Made by a program: the position numbers and the translations under genes. Positions 9,729 through 18,201 of a stretch of DNA of 64,000 bases are shown piece by piece. Where the stretch lies: positions 1 to 64,000 of the forward strand of contig NZ_OCMS01000003.1 of NCBI RefSeq assembly GCF_900215325.1, in the 5' to 3' direction. How positions within the stretch are numbered: the stretch's first letter is position 1; each line of letters opens with the position of its first letter. This DNA is from Fibrobacter sp. UWB16. Lineage in GTDB: Bacteria > Fibrobacterota > Fibrobacteria > Fibrobacterales > Fibrobacteraceae. The notes beneath the pieces were generated by a model that was not told the origin of the DNA, ran no database searches, and saw nothing but the letters and a program-made list of their open reading frames with translations.

Positions 9729-10868
9729 ATGAAACTGATTCTCAAGACTCTTGCTGCAGGACTTTTCGCCTTCTCGATGGCGAATGCTCAGGATGATGTC
9801 CCTGCCGATGCCGCTTTGGCCCCTGCTTCTGACAAGCCGACGATGGCTAGAAGCGAACTCCCGGTGGGCGCCGATATTTCTAACCGTTACCTCGAACGCG
9901 TTTTCTACCACTGGAAGGACAATAAGGAAAAGGGCATCATCAAGGTGTTCATCCACACGGATGAACTTGCCGAAGAACGCGAACCGGATGTCTTGAACTA
10001 CGACGTGCTTTATAGGGATGCCGACAGCAATGTCGTCTTCTGGAAGGACCATGTTGCAAAGTGCGTCAAGTGCTTTGGTAAGCCGGTTGTCGATGGCCCG
10101 ACCCCGAATACCCCGAAGGCTCTCGTGTATGACTGGGATCCGAAGAAGATCGACGATACCACCAAGACGATGCTCGAAGGCGAATTGCCGGCTGAAGTCT
10201 ACATGATCACGAAGGACAACGATATCAGAAATCTCAAGTCCCGCTGGATTGGCCCGTCTGACAAGGAACAGGGTGAAAGCGAATTCGTGCGCGCTTACCG
10301 CTTTGGCTCCATCATGAAGTATAACGACAAGAACGCTTTTGCGATGGCTTTCGTTTACAAGAAGGGCGGCAAGTTCTTCTATGTGCCGGAAGGATACGGC
10401 TATATCGACCAGGGTGTTTACAAGGGCGTTGCTTTCCCGGAAAAGTTCTACGAAGTTGAAGTGACTGACTTCAAGGAAATCGTGGGCAAGTCTCCGATCG
10501 AAGAAGTCCAGGATGCTATCAAGCGTGGCCCGACTCCGGTCAAGATGGCTGACCTCCCGAAGCAGACCTGGAAGGGTCCGAAGATTGAAAAGGAACTCAA
10601 GGCTCTCGTGAAGGGCTACAAGATCAAGAAGCTCATCATCACGAGCGACTCTTGGGAATACCGCAGAAACTTCTTCGGCTTTGTCCTTTACAGATGGGTC
10701 GGATTTGACATTGTCTATGACGGCAAGAACAAGGACGGCAAGAAGGCTACCATGTACAAGTCTGGCTTTATTGCAAAGCAGATGAGCAATGGCAGCGGCT
10801 TTGATAAGAAATTGATCATGACGGGTTCTCCGGTTTCTTGGAACCGCGAAGTTCTCGACTGGAAGTAA
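9729..10868 (+). CDS. Exported protein of unknown function
   Basis: I do not recognise the family. The start was placed at the ATG at 9729 rather than upstream because the protein then opens with a clean signal peptide (MKLILKTLAAG, cleavage after ANA near residue 20). That leaves a mature protein of about 360 residues. The mature part is soluble, Lys-rich and has no transmembrane segment. The middle has two nearby Cys (KCVKCFGK) that could form a disulfide or bind metal. The C-terminal third (TSDSWEYRRNFFGFVLYRWVGF and later) is rich in aromatic and basic residues. C-ending codons dominate, as in highly expressed genes of this genome. TATCTTTT at 9628-9635 is a promoter candidate. The gene has its own terminator and stands alone. 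Confidence 0.75.
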   Translation: MKLILKTLAAGLFAFSMANAQDDVPADAALAPASDKPTMARSELPVGADISNRYLERVFYHWKDNKEKGIIKVFIHTDELAEEREPDVLNYDVLYRDADSNVVFWKDHVAKCVKCFGKPVVDGPTPNTPKALVYDWDPKKIDDTTKTMLEGELPAEVYMITKDNDIRNLKSRWIGPSDKEQGESEFVRAYRFGSIMKYNDKNAFAMAFVYKKGGKFFYVPEGYGYIDQGVYKGVAFPEKFYEVEVTDFKEIVGKSPIEEVQDAIKRGPTPVKMADLPKQTWKGPKIEKELKALVKGYKIKKLIITSDSWEYRRNFFGFVLYRWVGFDIVYDGKNKDGKKATMYKSGFIAKQMSNGSGFDKKLIMTGSPVSWNREVLDWK

Positions 10869-10890
10869 TCTCGCTCTGCTGAGTTTAGGT

Positions 10891-10924
10891 GCGGCTCCCA
10901 TTAGCGTGGGGGGCGCTTTTTTTT
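10891..10924 (+). terminator. Terminator after the exported protein gene
   Basis: GCGGCTCCC (10891-10899) pairs with GGGGGGCGC (10908-10916) with one mismatch, followed by an 8-T tract. It overlaps any 5' extension of the ABC-F reading frame, which argues for the later GTG start. Confidence 0.65.
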
Positions 10925-10931
10925 ATCTTTG
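10924..10931 (+). promoter_or_regulatory. TAnnTTTG promoter element 5 nt before a GTG start
   Basis: TATCTTTG followed by ATTTC and the GTG start. No Shine-Dalgarno could fit, so a leaderless transcript is inferred. Confidence 0.55.
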
Positions 10932-10936
10932 ATTTC

Positions 10937-12823
10937 GTGATTCAAATTCAGAACGTCTCTAAGTCTTTTGGCATGCAGGTCCTTTTGGATAACGCTAGCA
11001 TGCTTGTTGCCGACCATGAACGCGTCGGTCTTGTTGGTCGCAATGGTTGCGGCAAATCGACCCTTTTCAAGATGATTCTCGGGCAGGAATGTCTCGATGG
11101 CGGTAACATCGACATCCCGAAGGGTTATACGATTGGCTATTTGCAGCAGCACATCAAGTTCACGCACCCGACGGTTCACGAAGAAGCGTGCAGCGTGCTC
11201 AAGGTGAATGAGGACGGCTGGCTCGAAGAACACAAGGTCGAGGCGATTCTCTTTGGTCTTGGCTTTGACGAAGAGAGCATGCAGAAAGACCCGATGCTTT
11301 TGTCGGGCGGTTTCCAGATCCGTCTGAATTTGGCGAAGGTTTTGGCGTCGGAACCGGACATGCTTTTGCTGGACGAACCGACGAACTACTTGGACATTGT
11401 TTCTATGCGTTGGCTCAGCCGCTTTTTGCGCGCGTGGAAGGGCGAAGTGCTCTTGATTACGCATGACCACCATTTTATGGACGAGGTCTGCACGCATACG
11501 GTGGGGATTCACCGCCACAAGATGCGCAAGGTCAAGGGGACGGTCGAAAAGTTGCGCGAGACGATTGCCGAAGAAGAAGAAGTGGCGATGCGCACGCAAG
11601 AAAACGAGCAGCGCAAAAAGGAACAGCTCGAGCGTGTCATCGAACGTTTCCGCTACAAGGCGGCGAAAGCTGCGATGGTGCAGTCAAAGATTAAGGCTGC
11701 GGCAAAGCTTGCAACGGGTGAGCGCCTCTCGCACGAACGCAACCTAGATTTCAATTTCAAGAATGCAGAATTCCCGGGCAAGCGCATGCTCCAGATTCAT
11801 GGGCTGCACTTTGCGTACAAGAACGAAAACGGTTACGGTCCGGAGCTGATTTCGGACCTCGAGATGGAAGTGTTCAAGGGTGATCGCATTGCGATTATCG
11901 GCCCGAACGGTCGTGGTAAAACGACGCTCTTGAACTTGATTGCGAAAGAATTTGAACCGACCCAGGGTACAATCAATTACAACCCGAACCTCAAGATAAA
12001 TTACTTTGGACAGACGAACATCAACCGCCTGAATCTTGAAAATACGGTCGAAGAAGAAATTGCAAGTGCGATTGCGGATGTGTCGCAGAAGAGCCGTGCG
12101 CGTAGCCTTGCTGGCGTGATGATGTTCAGCGGCGACACCGCTATGAAGAAGGTCAAGGTGCTTTCGGGTGGTGAACGTAGCCGTGTGCTTTTGGGCAAGA
12201 TTTTGGCGAACGAAAGCAATATGCTTTTGCTCGACGAACCGACGAACCACTTGGATATGGAAAGCATCGAGAGCTTGATCGATGCGCTCGAAGATTACGA
12301 TGGCACCGCACTTGTCGTGACGCATGACGAAGAACTGCTGCACGCTTTTGCGACGCGCCTCATCGTCTTCGACGGTGGTAAGTGCCGTATCTTCGAAGGC
12401 ACTTACGCGGACTTCCTTGAAAAGGTTGGCTGGGCTTCTGAAAAGAAGCCGGGCGGCGCGAACTCCGCAAACATCAAGGTCTCGAATATCGACGTCACGG
12501 ACGACAAACCCGTGAGTTCGACGCCGCGCACCAAGGAAGACCGCAGGGCGCGAGCAGACTACATTGCCGAACGCAGCAAGGTCATTAAGCCGCTCGAAAA
12601 AGAGACCGCGCGCCTCGAAGCAGAAATCGCGAAGGCAGAAGCTCTCGGCGGTGAACTTGAAGCAAAGCTTGTGGCCGCTTCGGAATCTGGCGACGGCAAT
12701 GCGATTACGTCCATTGCAAAGGACATGGACGAAAACAAGAAGCTGACCGAAGAACTTTACGCCGCTTGGGAAAAGGCAAGTGCTGAACTCGAAGCCGCGA
12801 AAGACAAGTATAAATTAGACTAG
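10937..12823 (+). CDS. ABC-F family ATPase (ribosome-associated type)
   Basis: A 628-residue soluble tandem ATPase. The first domain has Walker A GRNGCGKST, signature LSGGFQIRLNLAK and Walker B LLLDEPTNYLD. After the ABC-F linker (long charged helices, about residues 200-270) comes a second domain with GPNGRGKTT, LSGGERSRVLLGK and LLLDEPTNHLD. The C-terminal ~100 residues are a charged coiled coil. There is no membrane domain, so it is not a transporter. ABC-F proteins act at the ribosomal E site as translation factors or antibiotic-protection proteins. The subgroup (YheS/YdiF-like) is not certain. The GTG at 10937 was chosen because the conserved fold starts there (VIQIQNVSKSFG) and upstream codons run through a terminator. 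It lacks a Shine-Dalgarno. Confidence 0.92.
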   Translation: MIQIQNVSKSFGMQVLLDNASMLVADHERVGLVGRNGCGKSTLFKMILGQECLDGGNIDIPKGYTIGYLQQHIKFTHPTVHEEACSVLKVNEDGWLEEHKVEAILFGLGFDEESMQKDPMLLSGGFQIRLNLAKVLASEPDMLLLDEPTNYLDIVSMRWLSRFLRAWKGEVLLITHDHHFMDEVCTHTVGIHRHKMRKVKGTVEKLRETIAEEEEVAMRTQENEQRKKEQLERVIERFRYKAAKAAMVQSKIKAAAKLATGERLSHERNLDFNFKNAEFPGKRMLQIHGLHFAYKNENGYGPELISDLEMEVFKGDRIAIIGPNGRGKTTLLNLIAKEFEPTQGTINYNPNLKINYFGQTNINRLNLENTVEEEIASAIADVSQKSRARSLAGVMMFSGDTAMKKVKVLSGGERSRVLLGKILANESNMLLLDEPTNHLDMESIESLIDALEDYDGTALVVTHDEELLHAFATRLIVFDGGKCRIFEGTYADFLEKVGWASEKKPGGANSANIKVSNIDVTDDKPVSSTPRTKEDRRARADYIAERSKVIKPLEKETARLEAEIAKAEALGGELEAKLVAASESGDGNAITSIAKDMDENKKLTEELYAAWEKASAELEAAKDKYKLD

Positions 12824-12856
12824 TCAATAGTCTTTAGTCATTAGTTTGGTAGAAGG

Positions 12857-12883
12857 GAGATGCCCGATCAAGTCGGGCATGAC
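12857..12883. repeat. Family A palindromic repeat
   Basis: GAGATGCCCGATCAAGTCGGGCATGAC: inverted arms ATGCCCGA/TCGGGCAT. Same type as the copy at 29505. Confidence 0.7.
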
Positions 12884-12900
12884 AATGCTATGACAGTTTC

Positions 12901-12933
12901 GTCATTGCGAGGAACGAAGTGACGCGGCAATCT
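12901..12933. repeat. GTCATTGCGAGG-type dispersed repeat
   Basis: GTCATTGCGAGGAACGAAGTGACGCGGCAATCT carries terminal inverted arms (ATTGC/GCAAT). This sequence type is familiar as an intergenic REP-like repeat in several unrelated bacterial genomes. Only one copy was noticed here. Confidence 0.6.
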
Positions 12934-12941
12934 AGTTAAGT

Positions 12942-13034
12942 CTACTCCACGCGTTTGCGCGGGGTAAGCGTCATCCCGTTGCTACGGTAGTATTGAATGT
13001 CCGTAAGGACTTGGCCCACCCAATAATGCTTTTG
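12942..13034 (-). pseudogene. 30-codon C-terminal stump of the LT-like gene
   Basis: Read on the minus strand this gives QKHYWVGQVLTDIQYYRSNG, then MTLTPRKRVE and a stop. It is the C-terminus of the gene at 22956-23906, which ends MTLVPRKRAE. Bases 12967-13034 are identical to 22981-23048 (68 of 68). Beyond 13035 all similarity stops abruptly. On the other side the last eight codons plus the stop are diverged but codon-aligned (T/V and V/A changes, silent differences). There is no start or body, so it is a fragment. Together with the intact copy it brackets the AT-rich block 13035-22980. Confidence 0.9.
12967..13034. repeat. 68-bp direct repeat, left copy (candidate attachment site)
   Basis: Identical in the same orientation to 22981-23048. 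Homology ends sharply at 13035 on the inner side. The arrangement is what site-specific insertion at the 3' end of a gene leaves behind. No recombinase gene was found between the copies, so the mechanism is inference. Confidence 0.8.
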
Positions 13035-13232
13035 AGTTTTTTTGTTTTGAATTTTAATAACGTTTGCTAAAATGAATTTGTTTTTGATAGTTTGAATGGA
13101 AATTTGCTAGAAATTTAATTGTTATATTTTGTAAAAATAAGTTTGTAATAAATGATTTCTTGTTGACAAGATAAAATAATGTTATTATTTTATGATGTTA
13201 TTAATTTGTAATGTTAAAATGAGGTTTATGAA
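13035..13232 (+). promoter_or_regulatory. AT-rich leader of the island operon
   Basis: About 200 bases of very AT-rich sequence with no gene begin right after the 68-bp repeat. TATATTTT near 13125 is the best match to the TAnnTTTG element. GAGG stands ~8 nt before the ATG at 13233. Confidence 0.4.
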
Positions 13233-16200
13233 ATGAAATTGTGTGTGTTGCAATTTTCTAAATGTTGTAAATCAATTCTTAGGAATTTGATAATGCTGAT
13301 GGTCTTGACGGCGATGACGAAATCTTTTGCCGTTGATTTCCCGTATTCCGAATGGTCCCTTGCTATGTATGAAGGGGCTTATGCTACTATTAGCGGTGGG
13401 ACAGTCTCTGTTTCCTATGGTGGCTATGATTATTGGCATGTTCAATTGACTCGTAGAAATATTGAATTGCAAGACGGTAAGACTTATGAGCTGAAATTCT
13501 TTTTGCAGGGCGTTGGAGAAAGGAAAAATACCGAAATTCGAATTGGTAGAGATGGCGCTCCATATGATGCTTTCGCTGAATTTGGTGAAATTGCAGCAAC
13601 AGTTAATGGTCGTGTTATAACCAAAACATTTAAAATGGAGTCTGGTAACGTTGATGATGCGCGGCTTGAGTTTAATCTAGGAAAGGGATCCGGCACGGTT
13701 TATTTTTCTGACGTCAGTTTAACTTGCCTTGATTGCGGCTCCAATCCTCAAAATACTATAGGAAGTGATCTTGCTGTAGGTTTCAATGATATTTTGGATT
13801 ATACTGTTATAGCCGATGAAGTTGATTTTCGCCCTTATTCCATGGCTTTAGGGGATATCTTTGGAGCGAAACTTCTGTTGGGCGCAGATTCGAAAATTTA
13901 TGGAAATGTAGATGCGTCGAATGAATGCGCATTGTACGAAAGAGCTTATATGGAGGGAGATTTGCAATATGGCAATCCCTGTATGGAACAGAATTATGTT
14001 GTTGTTTCGTCGAAGAAAAAGACTTCTTTGGTGAAACCGGTTGTTGCTCTTCCCGAATTTTCCGCTGGTGTAGAGCCGATTTCCGTTAATTTGGATGAAT
14101 CTGTGATTCTTCCTCCAGGAAATTATGGAACGTTTTATGCCAATGCGAGATCAAAGGTGTCATTTTCGTCTGGATCCTATACCTTCCAGAGCTTTTTTAC
14201 GGAACCCGATGCTCAATTCACGTTTGATATGACTTCTGGTCCTGTGTCCATTGCTGTAGCGGGAAATGTTCGTTTTGGCGATAGAAATCGCTTTGCAATT
14301 ATCGGTGGCGGTCCGAATGAAATATCTTGGAAAATTGCTGGAACTTCTGTGAATTTTGGAACGGATGGCCTGTATTTTGGTTCGATAATAGCTCCGGCTG
14401 CGTATGTTAATGTTCCGTCTCGTTCTCATTTGGTGGGGGGGGTGTATGCGAATAAATTCAGGATTGAACCTCAATCAACTGTTTCGCGGCAGCCACGTAT
14501 AGATGAAATTTCCCATAGCGAAGAACATTTTGGTCCATTCTTTGAATCTGGGATTTATCGTTATCGTTCTGTATTGCCTACGAACGCTGAATCTGTGGAG
14601 ATGTATGTGTACTCAAAGAATTCAAATGTGAAAATTAATGGAGGCGATTCTAAAGTTATTGATCTTTCCTCGTCTAATACAACAGTGAATATATCGGTTT
14701 CTCGTGATATGATTTCGGGCTTCCCGGTTGAGGCGTTTAGCAGCAATTACAAATTTGAATTTGTGAAGAACTCAAATTATCGTGTTTATTGGAATCCGCA
14801 GACTCCGTGTAAGGATGGGTGCGATGGTTCTACTGTTGCAACAGCAATCGGCGATTTTGAAACAGTTCTTGAAATTGCAAAGACTACTGGCCGTGAAATC
14901 AATATGGCTGGTGGTACATGGAATGCTGCTGCAAAGTATAGTGATGGCGTTGTTCCTTGGAAGGTTGGCTTTGAATTGGTTGGTTATAAGGGAAATATTT
15001 GGGATTTGAATTCTGAGAGTGATTTGCCTCTTATTAATCTTGGTGAAACATCCCGTATTGAAATTGAAGGACGTTCGCCGCGTAGTTTGGTAGGCGTGCG
15101 GATTACAAACGGATTTAATGTGGGCAATGGTGGTGCTGTTAGTGCGGATAACGAAAAGCTTACGGTTAATAATGTTATAATCTCTGATGCGAAATCACAT
15201 GGCGATGGCGGCGCGTTGTATGCTGCTGGTGTTTTGAACCTTGAAAATGCCAGATTCTCTGGTAATGCCGCTTTAGGCGATGGTGGTGCGGTTGTAGTTA
15301 ATGGCGAAACAAATATGCTCAATGTGATTTTTACGGGAAATCTTTCTGGTAAAAATGCTGGTGCCGTTGAACTTGTTGCTGGTAATACCTATATCGGTAA
15401 TGCGATATTCCATAACAACCACGCTGCTTTGGATGGCGGCGCGATAAACAACGAATCTGCGACATTAAATCTTTGGAATTCGACATTCTTTGCCAATGTT
15501 GCTATGGTTTCGAATCCCGCCATTGGTGGTAATGCAAATGGAACTATTGGGAATAGTATTTTTTGGAAGAATGCTACGCCGAGTTGCGCTCCTGGCGAAT
15601 GTGCTGGTGAAGTTGTTAACGGTTATCATGTCTTGAATTCATCATTGTCTAAGACGTATTCTGGTTGGGGTGAGTTTATTTATTCAGGAGATCCGAAATT
15701 TGTTGACGAAGCAAATTTTGCGGGCGAAAATATGTTTATGGGGTATGATGCTGGAATTAACCTTTCAAATGAATCGCATTTAGTGAGTGCTGGTACGAAA
15801 AATGTGAATGTTCCTCTAGCTGATATTATTGGTTCTGATCGTGAACTTAGTAGTATTCCGTTGGGGCCGTATGGATGGACGTTAAAAGAAGGAGGGGAAT
15901 CTTTTATAGGGACTCTTGGGGTTGATGGTAAAGTCCAAACTATAAAACCGGCTATTCCGTTGATTGATGAAATAACTGGTGATTGGTATAGGAATTATTT
16001 GGCAAAGTCGCCTTATGCGCGTGTAATGAAATTTTCTGTAAGAAAGCACAGTAAAACAAATCTTTCTGAGGCAAATGTGACGTTGTGGGTGAAAGATGTT
16101 AATGGCTCGAAACGAACAGATGTTAAGCCTATTCGCTTTAAAGTATATCGTGTTGGTGATGAAAATGGGAAATACGTATTCCAAACTATGACGCAAACAA

Positions 16201-16316
16201 AAGGAAAGCCAATTGTTTTTTCGAGACGTCCAGAAGATGCTAAAAATTATGAAAATGTAATTGTAATTTGTATGAAAGAATTATCGGATTTTTTTCATAT
16301 AGAAGCTTCAAAATAA
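13233..16316 (+). CDS. Large secreted beta-helix surface protein
   Basis: 1027 residues. A long signal peptide (about 33 residues, ending TKSFA) is followed by a jelly-roll region (~34-160) resembling CBM4/9-type carbohydrate-binding or galactose-binding folds, seen in alternating strands around YDYWHVQLTRRNIELQDG. Residues ~170-420 form a beta-rich region of unknown family with PGNYGTFYANARSKVSFSSG. Residues ~620-770 are a right-handed parallel beta-helix. This part repeats GNGGAV, GDGGAL, GDGGAV and DGGAIN and resembles Chlamydia-type polymorphic outer-membrane repeats. A C-terminal ~200-residue tail is unassigned. It is the first gene of a tight operon (9-10 bp gaps) with a metzincin-like lipoprotein and a SUMF1-fold protein. 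Codon use is more AT-rich than the flanking housekeeping genes. A surface binding role is inferred. Confidence 0.8.
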   Translation: MKLCVLQFSKCCKSILRNLIMLMVLTAMTKSFAVDFPYSEWSLAMYEGAYATISGGTVSVSYGGYDYWHVQLTRRNIELQDGKTYELKFFLQGVGERKNTEIRIGRDGAPYDAFAEFGEIAATVNGRVITKTFKMESGNVDDARLEFNLGKGSGTVYFSDVSLTCLDCGSNPQNTIGSDLAVGFNDILDYTVIADEVDFRPYSMALGDIFGAKLLLGADSKIYGNVDASNECALYERAYMEGDLQYGNPCMEQNYVVVSSKKKTSLVKPVVALPEFSAGVEPISVNLDESVILPPGNYGTFYANARSKVSFSSGSYTFQSFFTEPDAQFTFDMTSGPVSIAVAGNVRFGDRNRFAIIGGGPNEISWKIAGTSVNFGTDGLYFGSIIAPAAYVNVPSRSHLVGGVYANKFRIEPQSTVSRQPRIDEISHSEEHFGPFFESGIYRYRSVLPTNAESVEMYVYSKNSNVKINGGDSKVIDLSSSNTTVNISVSRDMISGFPVEAFSSNYKFEFVKNSNYRVYWNPQTPCKDGCDGSTVATAIGDFETVLEIAKTTGREINMAGGTWNAAAKYSDGVVPWKVGFELVGYKGNIWDLNSESDLPLINLGETSRIEIEGRSPRSLVGVRITNGFNVGNGGAVSADNEKLTVNNVIISDAKSHGDGGALYAAGVLNLENARFSGNAALGDGGAVVVNGETNMLNVIFTGNLSGKNAGAVELVAGNTYIGNAIFHNNHAALDGGAINNESATLNLWNSTFFANVAMVSNPAIGGNANGTIGNSIFWKNATPSCAPGECAGEVVNGYHVLNSSLSKTYSGWGEFIYSGDPKFVDEANFAGENMFMGYDAGINLSNESHLVSAGTKNVNVPLADIIGSDRELSSIPLGPYGWTLKEGGESFIGTLGVDGKVQTIKPAIPLIDEITGDWYRNYLAKSPYARVMKFSVRKHSKTNLSEANVTLWVKDVNGSKRTDVKPIRFKVYRVGDENGKYVFQTMTQTKGKPIVFSRRPEDAKNYENVIVICMKELSDFFHIEASK

Positions 16317-16325
16317 GGAGATCTT

Positions 16326-18191
16326 ATGTTTGTTAAAATTATATTGTCTGTTATAACAGCTTTGTTGTGTATTGCTTGTTCTGATAAAAAAGTTACGAGT
16401 GATGTTGATTCAACTGAGGAGACTGCAAAATGTAGGGAAAACTATGATCCGGCAAAATGTGAAGATATTGTATTTGTAAATTGTCATGAGCTTTCTGCAG
16501 TTGATCCAGAATATTGTGATTTCGATGATTTTGAGTCTGATTATGTTCCTGGTGGAACCATGTCTAAAGAAGAATTATTTAAAGAATATCCTAATATTTT
16601 GGCGGAGTCTCATGCAGAAGGCTCTGTAATTGGCTTTACTTGGCAAAATACGCTTCCATGGTATTATAGATCCAAAGAACATAAGTATGGGTTTGATAAA
16701 GACCCAATGTCTAATTGGCCTGATTACATTGAAGCAGGAAAGGATGTTTATGTTTCGGTTGCTAAAGGGGAAGTTGCTAAAGTTAAATTAAAGGTCCCTT
16801 CTGAATATTCAAAAATATCTTTAGTGAATAAAGATGGTGTTAAAATGTGTTCAGGAAGTACATGTGATGGAGATGTGTCTTTGGATGCGGGTGATTATAA
16901 ACTTATGGATGGTAATAATGATCTTGACAGAAATTTACATGTGATAGCGTATGAAAAAAAAGGACCTTATGAAATAACGTATGTTCAGTTTGATGGCGAA
17001 GATGGATCTTCGTGTTTGGGAGAGGCTGGATGTTATGAAAGAAATACACTGCAGACTAAAATGAATGAAGTTTTTTCACAAGCTGTTATGAGCGTGAATC
17101 TCAAAGAAATAAAACCATCTGAAATAGGTCTTGAAAGTTTATTAGAGTTTGATATGACTGATGGTGGAGATGATGCGATTTATAAAACATTGCGAGATAA
17201 AATATTGCTTCGAAATCCTATGTTTAAGGAATTTAATGAAGCTAGATTTAGGTATGATGAATCAAAAAATAATTGCGAAAAATATAAAGAAGAAGGAAAT
17301 GCTGCCTATCAGGATGCTTGGTGTAAGCAATATGAAGAAGATAAATTGATTTATAAGAAAAAAAGTGAAGCAGCTGTAAAGAATCCGGTAAGAGCGGTTG
17401 TTGGTATAAATAGTTTTAGACTTATTTGGAAATTAAAAAATCAAAAAAATTCAAATGAGCTGAGTTTTCCGAAAAGTCAAGAAGCTTTTTATACAGCGTA
17501 TAAAAATCTTTATGGGAATGGTTTTGGTAAAGGTGCTGAATTGCCTGTGTTTTTAAAAAGTTATTCGAATAAATGCTCAGGAGGTGCTGGTGAAAAACCT
17601 GTGCCTGTTGTTCTAAAATTTTTAAATGGACCTGATCCTATTGTGGTTTCGTTGCTCGGACAATCTGGTGAACCAATTTCGTTTAGTTCAGATTGTGATT
17701 ATTTGTATGTTGATACTTATGCATTCCTTCCTGGTATGCAAAATAAAGCGCAAGTAACTTATCCTTATAGAAATGATGATGACGAACTTGTCGGTGCGGT
17801 ATCTATAGCTCCTCGTAGGGTGGGAGAGTCATCTTTAAATACGCTTATTCATGAAGTTGGTCATCAGTTTGATTTGTCTGATTTGTATATAGATGGGGGG
17901 GATCCGTCTGTGCCTTATTGTATGGAAATGAGTGAAGATGGTAAATTTATATATAAGGAAGAACGTCAGCTTATTGGGGGACAATATTGGATGAGATATT
18001 TGTTTACAAAAGAAAAATGTAGTTTTATAACATCAGAGGCAAATCTTATGAATCATGAGGTTCCGACTGGTCCAAAATTAAGATATAGACCGATGCCAAT
18101 TGTTGAAACGAGCACAAATGATCGTATTGGAACGTTTGATTCTCAGTGGGAATGTCTGCAAAATGCAAATTGCGGTAGGTATAGTGAATAA
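16326..18191 (+). CDS. Metzincin-like zinc metalloprotease lipoprotein
   Basis: 621 residues, preceded by AAGGAGA. The signal peptide ends LLCIAC, giving a lipidated Cys18 with an unusual Cys at -3. An N-terminal beta-rich part (about 80-230) could be a bacterial pre-peptidase-like domain (DVYVSVAKGEVAKVKLKVP). The catalytic motif is HEVGHQFDLSD at 509-519. It fits HExxHxxxxxD, with H509, H513 and D519 as zinc ligands and E510 as catalyst. ANLMNHE further on is a plausible Met-turn. The usual Gly of HExxHxxG is replaced by Asp, so it is a divergent member. Cys residues scattered through the mature part fit an extracytoplasmic location. The substrate is unknown. It lies 9 bp downstream of the beta-helix gene and is strongly AT-rich (15 G/C in the 60 bases from 16321). 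Confidence 0.75.
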   Translation: MFVKIILSVITALLCIACSDKKVTSDVDSTEETAKCRENYDPAKCEDIVFVNCHELSAVDPEYCDFDDFESDYVPGGTMSKEELFKEYPNILAESHAEGSVIGFTWQNTLPWYYRSKEHKYGFDKDPMSNWPDYIEAGKDVYVSVAKGEVAKVKLKVPSEYSKISLVNKDGVKMCSGSTCDGDVSLDAGDYKLMDGNNDLDRNLHVIAYEKKGPYEITYVQFDGEDGSSCLGEAGCYERNTLQTKMNEVFSQAVMSVNLKEIKPSEIGLESLLEFDMTDGGDDAIYKTLRDKILLRNPMFKEFNEARFRYDESKNNCEKYKEEGNAAYQDAWCKQYEEDKLIYKKKSEAAVKNPVRAVVGINSFRLIWKLKNQKNSNELSFPKSQEAFYTAYKNLYGNGFGKGAELPVFLKSYSNKCSGGAGEKPVPVVLKFLNGPDPIVVSLLGQSGEPISFSSDCDYLYVDTYAFLPGMQNKAQVTYPYRNDDDELVGAVSIAPRRVGESSLNTLIHEVGHQFDLSDLYIDGGDPSVPYCMEMSEDGKFIYKEERQLIGGQYWMRYLFTKEKCSFITSEANLMNHEVPTGPKLRYRPMPIVETSTNDRIGTFDSQWECLQNANCGRYSE

Positions 18192-18201
18192 GGAGTAAAA
18201 G